DNA of 64,000 nt, from positions 1,860,001 through 1,924,000 of the forward strand of contig OY969553.1 of the NCBI GenBank assembly GCA_963700925.1. The letters are read 5' to 3'. The position numbers and the translations under genes are program-made. How positions within the stretch are numbered: the stretch's first letter is position 1; the number at the start of each line of letters is the position of its first letter. Shown here in pieces: positions 57,548 through 64,000 of this stretch. Under the pieces are notes generated by a model. That model was not told the origin of the DNA and ran no database searches. It saw only the letters and a program-made list of their open reading frames with translations. The DNA comes from CAWJMD01 sp963700925. Lineage in GTDB: Bacteria > Actinomycetota > Actinomycetes > Actinomycetales > CAWJMD01.

Positions 57548-59047
57548 CTACCAGGCCGAGGGCTCGAAGTCCTTGAGGAAGCAGCCGTAGAGATCCTCGC
57601 CCCGCTCGCCGCGCACGATCGGGTCGTACACGCGGGCGGCGCCGTCGACGAGGTCGAGCGGCGCGTGGAAGCCCTCCTCCGCGAGACGGACCTTGGTGTG
57701 GTGCGGTCGCTCGTCGGTGATCCAGCCGGTGTCGACGGCGGTCATCAGGATGCCGTCGGTGAGCATCTCGGCGGCGCTGGTGCGGGTCAGCATGTTCAGT
57801 GCGGCCTTGGCCATGTTGGTGTGCGGGTGGCCGGGGCCCTTGTACTTGCGGCTGAACTGGCCCTCCATCGCCGACACGTTCACGACATAGGTACGGCGGG
57901 CGGACGAGGCGGCCATCGACGCCCGCAGCCTGCTGATGAGGATGAACGGCGCGGTCTGGTTGCACAGCTGGACCTCGAGCAGCTCGACCGGGTCGACCTC
58001 GTGCACCACCTGCGTCCAGCTGTTCGCGTGCTCGACGTCGGGGATCAGGCCGCCTGCGTCGATGCCACGGTCGAGCGCAGAGCCGTCGCCGTTCAGGGCG
58101 ACCACGGGGGCCGAGCGCGCCTTCAGCGCCAGCTCGGTGACGGCGTGGCCCGTTCCAGTGGGCACCAGATGAGCGGCCGGATCGCCTGTGAGCGTGCCGG
58201 TTTCGAGTTCCCCGGCCAGTGCGTGGGGATGTGCGTCGCTGGTGCGGCCGAACGTGACGACGTCGGGCAGGGGACCGGACGGCAGCGAGCCCGCCTCCGC
58301 AGCGACCAGGGCGGCGTACGACCCCGGCGAACGGCGGACGGTCTGCGCCGCGTTGTTGACCAGCACGTCGAGAGGGCCGGCCGCGGCGACCTCGTCGGCG
58401 AGGGAGACGACCTGCGCGGGGTCGCGAAGGTCGATGCCGACGATCCTCAGCCGGTGCGTCCAGTCGCCGCTGTCGTCCATCGCGGCGAAGCGGCGCACCG
58501 CGTCGCGCGGGAAGCGAGTGGTGATCGTCGTGTGGGCGCCGTCGCGGAGCAGCCGCAGGGCGATGTACATCCCGATCTTCGCGCGGCCGCCCGTGAGCAG
58601 CGCGCGACGTCCGCTCAGATCGACTCTCGCATCACGCTTCTCGCGGTTGATGCGCGCGCAGGCGGGACACAGCTGGTGGTAGAACGCGTCCACCTCGGTG
58701 TAGTGGGTCTTGCAGATGTAGCACGGGCGCGACCGCTGCAGAACCCCCGCCAGGGCACCAGGTGCGTTGGACACCAACGGGATTCCGCGCGTCTCGTCGT
58801 CGATGCGACCCGCCGCCCCGGTGGCGGTGGAGGCGACCACCGCCTTGTCGGCGTCGGCAATCGCGATGCGCTTCGCCGTCCGCCGTCGCACCTTGTAGCT
58901 CTTGTACAGCGCAGCGGTGGCGCGGCGGACGGTGTGCGCGTCCGGGTGGTCCGGGTCGAGCGACGAAACCTGTTCCAGCACACGGAGACAGGCGGCCAGG
59001 TCGTTGGCGTCGACGTCGGCCGGGCCATCGGCAGCAGGCTCAGCCAT
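57548..59047 (-). CDS. SDR family oxidoreductase with N-terminal zinc-ribbon-like segment
   Basis: A 499-residue protein. Residues 1-100 are helical; about residues 105-130 hold two Cys pairs ([28 protein letters not shown], in part) typical of a zinc knuckle; the SDR domain follows ([37 protein letters not shown], and a late catalytic region with [19 protein letters not shown], the usual Tyr-x3-Lys replaced by a less clear arrangement). It is about twice the length of an ordinary SDR. It overlaps the nitroreductase-like gene by eight bases. Confidence 0.82.
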   Translation of the reverse strand: MAEPAADGPADVDANDLAACLRVLEQVSSLDPDHPDAHTVRRATAALYKSYKVRRRTAKRIAIADADKAVVASTATGAAGRIDDETRGIPLVSNAPGALAGVLQRSRPCYICKTHYTEVDAFYHQLCPACARINREKRDARVDLSGRRALLTGGRAKIGMYIALRLLRDGAHTTITTRFPRDAVRRFAAMDDSGDWTHRLRIVGIDLRDPAQVVSLADEVAAAGPLDVLVNNAAQTVRRSPGSYAALVAAEAGSLPSGPLPDVVTFGRTSDAHPHALAGELETGTLTGDPAAHLVPTGTGHAVTELALKARSAPVVALNGDGSALDRGIDAGGLIPDVEHANSWTQVVHEVDPVELLEVQLCNQTAPFILISRLRASMAASSARRTYVVNVSAMEGQFSRKYKGPGHPHTNMAKAALNMLTRTSAAEMLTDGILMTAVDTGWITDERPHHTKVRLAEEGFHAPLDLVDGAARVYDPIVRGERGEDLYGCFLKDFEPSAW

Positions 59048-59507
59048 CGGTCTCAACGACCGGTTCGAGCACGAACACAGGGATCTCACGGCTGGTCTTG
59101 GTCTGGTAGTCGGCGTAGTCGGGGTAGGCGGCCACGCATCGTTCCCACCACTCGGCCTTCTCGGCGCCGGTGATCTCGCGAGCGACGAACGACCGAACCT
59201 CGGGACCGTCCTGGAGGTCGACGTGGGGGTCGGCGGTGAGGTTGTAGTACCAGACAGGGTTCTTCGCGGCACCGCCCAGAGACGCCACGGCGGCGTAGCG
59301 GCCCTCGTGCTCGACGCGCATCAACGGCACCTTGCGCAGCTTGCCGGTCTTGGCGCCCCTCATGGTGAGCACCACGACGGGCATCCCGCGCATCGTCGTG
59401 CCCTTCGTACCCCCGGACGACTCGTACTTCTCCACCTGGCGGGCCGCCCAGGAGAAGGTGCTCGGCAGGTACTCCCCTGATGCGCTCTCGTCGTGCTGCG
59501 TGCTCAT
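59040..59507 (-). CDS. DUF385 nitroreductase/deazaflavin (F420)-type protein
   Basis: A 155-residue split-barrel protein of the Ddn-like family ([47 protein letters not shown] in part, then [19 protein letters not shown]). Relatives use F420H2 to reduce quinones or nitroaromatics. The ATG at 59507 overlaps the OsmC stop by four bases and the stop overlaps the SDR start, so osmC, DUF385 and SDR form an operon. This supports F420 use in the host. Confidence 0.88.
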   Translation of the reverse strand: MSTQHDESASGEYLPSTFSWAARQVEKYESSGGTKGTTMRGMPVVVLTMRGAKTGKLRKVPLMRVEHEGRYAAVASLGGAAKNPVWYYNLTADPHVDLQDGPEVRSFVAREITGAEKAEWWERCVAAYPDYADYQTKTSREIPVFVLEPVVETDG

Positions 59508-59935
59508 GCCGGCTCCTCGACGTGGACGGCGACCGGAGTGCCGAGCTCGATCGTCCGGCTGACGGTGCACGTGCGGTCGTGCGACGCCTTGACCGCGCGC
59601 GGCAGGATCGCCCGGGCGGCGTCCCCGTCCTCCCCAGGCCCGAAGCGCACCCGGAACGTGAGGGCGATGTCCTCCAAGCGGCTGCCGGCCTCGTCACGGA
59701 TCTTCTCGGCCTCCACGTCGAACTCGAACTGCTCGGCCTGGGCGCGGCGGCCGGTGACGACGTCGACGTCCACCGCCGTACAGGCCCCGATCGCGGCCAG
59801 CAGCAGCTCGACCGGTGTGAAGGCATCGCCCGCCTTGCTGCCGAAGACGAGCGTGGCGCCGCGAACGTTGGTGGCGCGGTAAACGCCTTCGTCGACGCGC
59901 TCGAGGCTGACAGAGCGGTGGGTGTCGGTGGCCAT
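59504..59935 (-). CDS. OsmC family peroxiredoxin-like protein
   Basis: A 143-residue OsmC-fold protein. The two redox Cys are present: [14 protein letters not shown] and [13 protein letters not shown]. OsmC proteins reduce organic hydroperoxides. The ATG at 59935 begins the domain ([21 protein letters not shown], in part). It is first of the OsmC-DUF385-SDR operon and divergent, 69 bases from the lipoprotein gene. Confidence 0.9.
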   Translation of the reverse strand: MATDTHRSVSLERVDEGVYRATNVRGATLVFGSKAGDAFTPVELLLAAIGACTAVDVDVVTGRRAQAEQFEFDVEAEKIRDEAGSRLEDIALTFRVRFGPGEDGDAARAILPRAVKASHDRTCTVSRTIELGTPVAVHVEEPA

Positions 59936-60004
59936 GTGCTCCAGTTTCCCATGCTGGCGCTGAGCCCAATGACTGCTAACCTCCCGCCCGTCGAAGGGGG
60001 AGCG

Positions 60005-60556
60005 ATGTCGATGTCCAGAGGTGCCCAGACCCTGCTCGTCGTGTGCCTGGTGGCGTGCGGACTGACGGGGTGCACGGGCGAGGAGGAACCAGAGCCGGCG
60101 GCGTCGCTCAACGACCCGTGCGGGTTGATCTCGGACGACGTCCTCGAGCGGCTCGCCCCGGGCGCGGTGCTCAGCATCCCTGAGACCGCGGGAAGCGAGT
60201 CGAGCGGCAGCAAGCGGTGTCACATCGACCTGACGACCCAGACGACGACGATGCGCGGCGACTTCGGGGTGGACGTCTCGGTCAACGAGGGCCTGTACGA
60301 CGACGACTGGAAGTCGGAGAAGTGCAGTGAGCGCGGGGCCGATCCGGGCTCCGACGGACCTGGCGACGTGTCCTGTGCGCCCGTGACCAAGTGGGACGGT
60401 GGCGAGACGCGCTTCGACGGCTGGGCGTGGGTAGGCGACGACTACGAGGCCTACGTGTACTACCAGCTCGTCGACCCCGAGACGATGCCGTCCGGGGCCG
60501 AGCAGGACCTTCGTGACCTGCTCGAGGCAGCGGTGGACTCGCTGCCCGACGCCTGA
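60005..60556 (+). CDS. DUF3558-type lipoprotein
   Basis: A 183-residue protein with a signal peptide and lipobox (VACGLTGC, Cys ~23). The mature region contains DPCGLISDDVLERLAPGA and a later Cys pair, as in DUF3558 domain proteins of actinobacterial envelopes. The ATG at 60005 is preceded by GGGGGAG; a second in-frame ATG follows six bases later. Function is unknown. It lies 22 bases upstream of purB, but co-transcription is uncertain. Confidence 0.85.
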   Translation: MSMSRGAQTLLVVCLVACGLTGCTGEEEPEPAASLNDPCGLISDDVLERLAPGAVLSIPETAGSESSGSKRCHIDLTTQTTTMRGDFGVDVSVNEGLYDDDWKSEKCSERGADPGSDGPGDVSCAPVTKWDGGETRFDGWAWVGDDYEAYVYYQLVDPETMPSGAEQDLRDLLEAAVDSLPDA

Positions 60557-60578
60557 CCCCACCTGGGACTATGACCGC

Positions 60579-62012
60579 GTGAGCCACCCCACGCCTGCCA
60601 CCACGCCACCGACCAGGGCAACACCGCTGGCAGATGCCGGGATCGCTCTCGGCGCCCTCGACGGTCGCTACCGGCCGATCGTCGCGCCGCTCGTGGAGCA
60701 CCTGTCCGAGGCGGCGCTGAACCGGGAACGGGTGCGCGTCGAGATCGAGTGGCTGATCCACCTGACCAGCAACCGCGTCGTGCCCGGCGCCGAGCCCCTG
60801 GCACCGGGCGAGCAGGCGCGGCTGCGCGCCGCCGTCGACGACTTCGGCGCGGACGAGGTGGCCGGGCTGGCCGAGATCGAGCGCGAGACAGCTCACGACG
60901 TCAAGGCGGTCGAGTACTTCGTCAAACACCTGCTGGCCGGCAGCCCGAGCGAGTCCGCGTCCGAGCTCGTGCACTTCTGTTGCACCAGCGAGGACATCAA
61001 CAACCTGTCATACGCCCTGATGGTGCAGGGGGCCGTGACCCAGGTCTGGCTCCCGCGCGCAACGGTCTTGGTCGACCAGATCGCTTCGCTCGCAAAGAGT
61101 CTCGCGGACGTTCCCATGCTCGCGCGCACGCACGGTCAGCCGGCGACCCCGACCACCCTCGGCAAGGAGCTGGCCGTTCTCGCCCACCGGCTGCGCCGGC
61201 AGCTGCGGAGGGTCGAGTGGGCCGAGTACCTCGGCAAGCTCAACGGGGCCACGGGCACGTACTCGGCACACGTAGCCGCTGTGCCGCAGGCTGACTGGCC
61301 GTCGGTGTCGCAGTCGTTCGTCGAGGAACTCGGCCTGACCTGGAACCCGCTGACCACACAGATCGAGTCGCACGACTGGCAGGGCGAGCTCTACGCCGAC
61401 CTGGCGCGGTTCAACCGCGTGCTGCACAACCTCTGCACGGACGTCTGGACGTACATCTCCCTCGGGTACTTCGCGCAGCAGCTGGGCGCCCACGGCTCGA
61501 CGGGCTCGTCGACGATGCCGCACAAGGTCAACCCGATCCGCTTCGAGAATGCCGAGGCGAACCTCGAGGTGTCGTGCGCGCTGCTCGACGTGCTGGCCTC
61601 GACCCTGGTGACCAGCCGCCTGCAGCGCGACCTCACGGACTCGTCGATGCAGCGCAACATCGGCACCGCGTTCGGCCACTCGCTGCTGGCGATCGACAAC
61701 GTGGCGCGTGGCCTGGCCGGGCTCGAGGCCGACCCCGAGGCGATGGCCGCGGACCTCGACGCCACCTGGGAGGTGCTCGGCGAGGCGGTGCAGTCCGCCA
61801 TGCGCGCAGCCGGGGTCGCCGGTGCGACGGGCATGCAGAACCCGTACGAGCGGCTGAAGGAGCTCACGCGCGGTCGCCGAGTGGATGGCCCGGCGATGCG
61901 CGAGTTCGTGGCCGGGCTGGGGCTGCCGCAGGAGGTCGAGCAACGGCTGGCCGAGCTCACACCGGCCACGTACACCGGCCTGGCGGCAGACCTCGTCCGA
62001 TACCTCGACTGA
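60579..62012 (+). CDS. purB: adenylosuccinate lyase PurB
   Basis: A 477-residue member of the fumarase/aspartase superfamily. It has THGQPATPTTLGKEL (catalytic His region), and the signature loop GSTGSSTMPHKVNPIRFENAEAN (in part) carrying the catalytic Ser. It cleaves SAICAR and adenylosuccinate in purine synthesis. The GTG at 60579 gives an N-terminus LGALDGRYRPIVAPL typical of this class. This is the short/E. coli-like type with HFCCTSEDINNLSYAL. Confidence 0.94.
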   Translation: MSHPTPATTPPTRATPLADAGIALGALDGRYRPIVAPLVEHLSEAALNRERVRVEIEWLIHLTSNRVVPGAEPLAPGEQARLRAAVDDFGADEVAGLAEIERETAHDVKAVEYFVKHLLAGSPSESASELVHFCCTSEDINNLSYALMVQGAVTQVWLPRATVLVDQIASLAKSLADVPMLARTHGQPATPTTLGKELAVLAHRLRRQLRRVEWAEYLGKLNGATGTYSAHVAAVPQADWPSVSQSFVEELGLTWNPLTTQIESHDWQGELYADLARFNRVLHNLCTDVWTYISLGYFAQQLGAHGSTGSSTMPHKVNPIRFENAEANLEVSCALLDVLASTLVTSRLQRDLTDSSMQRNIGTAFGHSLLAIDNVARGLAGLEADPEAMAADLDATWEVLGEAVQSAMRAAGVAGATGMQNPYERLKELTRGRRVDGPAMREFVAGLGLPQEVEQRLAELTPATYTGLAADLVRYLD

Positions 62013-62122
62013 GCCTGCCCGGACGGGGGAAGTTCACATCCGGATCACAGGCGAATGCCAGGTTGGGGGGAGAACCTTGCGGTGAGCGCCGGGGTGTCCG
62101 GCCCGACCCACAGGAGCACGTC

Positions 62123-62746
62123 ATGCGCACCAAGACTGTCGCCCTCGCCGCCGCGGGCGCCCTGGCGCTCACCACCGTCGGCGGTGCCTTCATCGCCGGC
62201 CCAGCCATCGCCGCGGTGACCGACGCCTTCACACGGGCACCGGACGTCCCGTTCGACGGCCCACCGAAAGCCCGCGCCGACCGGATCGCCGAGCAGCTGG
62301 CGCCGCTGGTCGAGGACGGCACCCTCACGTCGGAACAGGCCGCCAAGGTGGGCGAGCAGCTGGCGCAGTCCGGTCCCTTCGCACCGGGACACAGAGGACC
62401 GGGACGGCCCGGCGGCGTCGGGCCGGGCATGCTGCACGAGGCCCTCGACACAGCGGCCGAGTCGCTGGGCATGACCGTTGCGGAGCTGCGCACCCGGCTG
62501 GCCGACGGCTCAACGCTGGGCGAGATCGCCGATGCGGAGGGCGTTGGGCGTGCCGACCTGGTCGTGGATCTGGTCGCCGCGGCCAAGGCCGAGCTCGCCG
62601 AGCGCGTCGAGAGCGGCGACCTCACCCAGGAGAGGGCGGACGAGATCGCCGAGACACTGGAGGAGCGCGTCACCGACTCCCTTGACCGGTCCCTTCCCGG
62701 CCACCGCGAGCGCGGCGACGACAACCAGGACAGCGGAGACAGCTGA
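62123..62746 (+). CDS. secreted protein with small acidic helical repeats
   Basis: A 207-residue exported protein with a signal peptide (residues ~5-30, ending AIAA) and no lipobox. The mature part is acidic and helical, with repeated LTSEQAAKVGEQLA and LTQERADEIAETLEERV segments (~residues 68-80 and 168-185), a Gly/Pro-rich hinge (GHRGPGRPGGVGPG), and a LysM-like VAELRTRLADGSTLGEIADAEGV stretch. Such proteins are common secreted actinobacterial hypotheticals. No catalytic motif is seen. Strong ribosome site AGGAG. Confidence 0.75.
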   Translation: MRTKTVALAAAGALALTTVGGAFIAGPAIAAVTDAFTRAPDVPFDGPPKARADRIAEQLAPLVEDGTLTSEQAAKVGEQLAQSGPFAPGHRGPGRPGGVGPGMLHEALDTAAESLGMTVAELRTRLADGSTLGEIADAEGVGRADLVVDLVAAAKAELAERVESGDLTQERADEIAETLEERVTDSLDRSLPGHRERGDDNQDSGDS

Positions 62747-62758
62747 CCCATCCCGAAC

Positions 62759-62800
62759 TGTCAGACGCTCGACCCATCAGGGCGCCCTGAGCGTCTGACA
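62759..62800. terminator. hairpin between the secreted-protein gene and response-regulator gene
   Basis: TGTCAGACGCTC pairs perfectly with GAGCGTCTGACA around an 18-base loop that itself contains GGGCGCCC. It lies 12 bases past one stop and 15 before the other, so it serves both convergent genes. Confidence 0.9.
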
Positions 62801-62814
62801 GGTCGGTTCGAGGC

Positions 62815-63486
62815 TCAGGTGTCGAGCGTGTACTCGACCTCGGGGCGTCCGGCGCCGCCGTAGCGCGAGGCCCGCTGCGCCACACCGGTGTCAGCAAGGT
62901 GCTCGAGGTAGCGCCGGGCGGTGACACGTGACGTGCCCGTCAGCTCCGCCACCTCGCCCGCCGACATCGCGCCACCCGACCGCAAAGCGGCCGCGACGGC
63001 GTCAAGAGTGCTCTGGCTCAGTCCTTTTGGCAATTCGCTGCCGCCTGCGCCGCGCAGCGCCCCGAGGGCGCGGTCGACCTCGTCCTGACTGCTGGCGGAC
63101 GGTCCGGCGGCCAGGCGGCCCCGGTAGTCGGCGTATCGCTCGAGCCTCTCTCGCAACGCGGCGAAGCCGAAGGGCTTGAGCACGTACTGCACGATCCCTT
63201 GCGAGACAGCGGCTCTGACCAGCTCGAGGTCGCGGGCTGACGTCACCGCGATGACATCGACGCGTGACCCGGCGGAGCGCATCGAACGGACGACGTCCAT
63301 GCCGTGCCGGTCGGGGAGGTTCATGTCGAGCAGCACCAGGTCGATGCCGCCCGCCGTGAGGGCCCGGACGGCCTCCGCCGCGGTGCCGGCGACGCCAGCG
63401 ACCTCGAATCCGTCGACTCGGGAGACGTACTCGCAGTGGGCGGCGGCGGCGACCGGCTCGTCCTCGACCACGAGCACGCGGATCAC
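62815..63486 (-). CDS. CitB/DcuR-type response regulator
   Basis: A 223-residue regulator. The receiver domain (residues 1-120) has the acidic pair VEDEP, phospho-acceptor Asp in LVLLDMNLPDRHG and the Lys in VLKPFGF. A C-terminal HTH (SAGEVAELTGTSRVTARRYLEHL, ~170-195) follows, as in the CitB/DcuR family, which controls citrate or C4-dicarboxylate uptake. The GTG at 63486 overlaps the kinase stop by four bases. The target genes are probably outside the window. Confidence 0.92.
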   Translation of the reverse strand: MIRVLVVEDEPVAAAAHCEYVSRVDGFEVAGVAGTAAEAVRALTAGGIDLVLLDMNLPDRHGMDVVRSMRSAGSRVDVIAVTSARDLELVRAAVSQGIVQYVLKPFGFAALRERLERYADYRGRLAAGPSASSQDEVDRALGALRGAGGSELPKGLSQSTLDAVAAALRSGGAMSAGEVAELTGTSRVTARRYLEHLADTGVAQRASRYGGAGRPEVEYTLDT

Positions 63487-64000
63487 CGTCCCTCCCCTCT
63501 CTTGTCCGAAACCCCTTCCGGCACAGGGACGCGGACCTCGAACACGGCACCGCCGTCGTCGCCGGAGTAGACCTCGACGGTGCCACCGTGGCGATGGACG
63601 ACCTGGCCGACCAGCGCAAGTCCGAGCCCGCGTCCGTGCGGGCGTCCGGACTCCGCCGGCTTGGTCGACCACCCACGCTCGAAGGCGTGACGGGCGGCCT
63701 CCGAGTCGAGGCCGGGACCGGTGTCGGCGACGCGCAACTGCAGGCGGCCCTCGTCGGCGGTCAGCAGCACCCTGACCTGTCCGCGGCCGTTCCTCGACGC
63801 ACCCACCGCCACAGCGGACGCCGCGTCGATGGCGTTGTCGAGCAGGTTGCCCAACACGGTGACCAGGTCACGAGCCGGCAGGCCGAGGCGATGAAGGGTG
63901 CCCGCATCGAGTTCCGTTCCGGGCTCCACGACGAGCTCCAGGCCGCGTTCCGCTGCGACCGCAGACTTGCCGAGAAGCAGTGCGGCCACTACAGGTTCGT
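63483..64000 (-). CDS. sensor histidine kinase, CitA/DcuS type (N-terminal part beyond window)
   Basis: About 172 C-terminal residues are visible: the ATPase domain with the N-box NLLDNAIDAAS, D-box VADTGPGLD and G-box GRPHGRGLGLALV. The gene continues past 64000, so the sensor domain and phospho-acceptor His are not seen. Overlap with the response-regulator gene and the CitB-like partner assign it to the CitA/DcuS family, which senses carboxylates. Confidence 0.9.
   Translation of the reverse strand, partial: EPVVAALLLGKSAVAAERGLELVVEPGTELDAGTLHRLGLPARDLVTVLGNLLDNAIDAASAVAVGASRNGRGQVRVLLTADEGRLQLRVADTGPGLDSEAARHAFERGWSTKPAESGRPHGRGLGLALVGQVVHRHGGTVEVYSGDDGGAVFEVRVPVPEGVSDKRGEGR

Overview
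The window is about 70% G+C chromosomal DNA from a high-GC actinobacterium. GTG starts, 1-4 base ATGA/GTGA gene overlaps, septum-formation, DUF6458 and DUF3558 lipoprotein-type families, a DUF385 F420-type nitroreductase homologue and a three-subunit transhydrogenase all fit. A Nocardioidaceae-like genome is my best guess, which is inference. I see no rRNA, tRNA, CRISPR array or integrase.

Layout. 1-8200: a COG2345-type regulator (cut by the window edge), folE with a ferredoxin-reductase-like flavoprotein, a YcnI/CopC copper locus, a small membrane protein, and an ECF42-type sigma factor with its YCII partner, followed by SnoaL and VOC proteins. 8200-16240: phenylacetate-CoA ligase (frameshifted), an acyl-CoA dehydrogenase with paired operator-like repeats, small envelope proteins, an oxidoreductase and an S9 peptidase. 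16240-23470: an intergenic repeat patch, CopD-CtaG, a degenerate CopC, a nitrilase, an atypical Nramp protein, a carboxymuconolactone decarboxylase-like protein, a sulfurtransferase and a P-loop kinase. 23470-26080: a (GA)15 tract, a MarR regulator and an MFS efflux pump.

25925-36330 is the most unusual region. It is a run of eight minus-strand genes, most of them abutting or overlapping: subtilisin-like S8 peptidase, ECF sigma factor, a 154-residue unknown protein, a TPR-CHAT caspase-like protein, a trypsin-like peptidase, an APH-type kinase, a HopA1-family protein (frameshifted) and a LanC-type zinc cyclase. It joins three peptidases from different clans to the kinase/HopA1 pair known from class V lanthipeptide and thioamitide pathways, plus LanC. 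No precursor peptide is evident. The S8 and trypsin-like proteins carry 11-residue repeats, one rich in Ser/Thr and the other with a Cys every 11 residues, which could make them substrates of the modifying enzymes (inference). A terminator at 36485-36527 separates this operon from the genes upstream of it.

36580-47940: a branched-chain 2-oxoacid dehydrogenase operon (E1alpha, E1beta, E2), a HisC-family aminotransferase with a frameshifted repetitive N-terminus, a holin-like membrane protein, PaaN, DinB-like, PaaH, PaaI and GalE. 48030-64000: a WXG100-like three-gene operon, a low-molecular-weight phosphatase, transhydrogenase pntA1-pntA2-pntB, an EamA transporter, a two-domain VOC protein, an AlkB protein with a LexA box, an SDR/nitroreductase/OsmC operon, purB, a secreted protein and a CitAB/DcuSR-like two-component system cut by the window edge.

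Three genes (paaK, hopA1, hisC) are each interrupted by an apparent single-base indel in GC-rich DNA, two of them at short tandem repeats. These could be true lesions, variable loci or sequencing errors.
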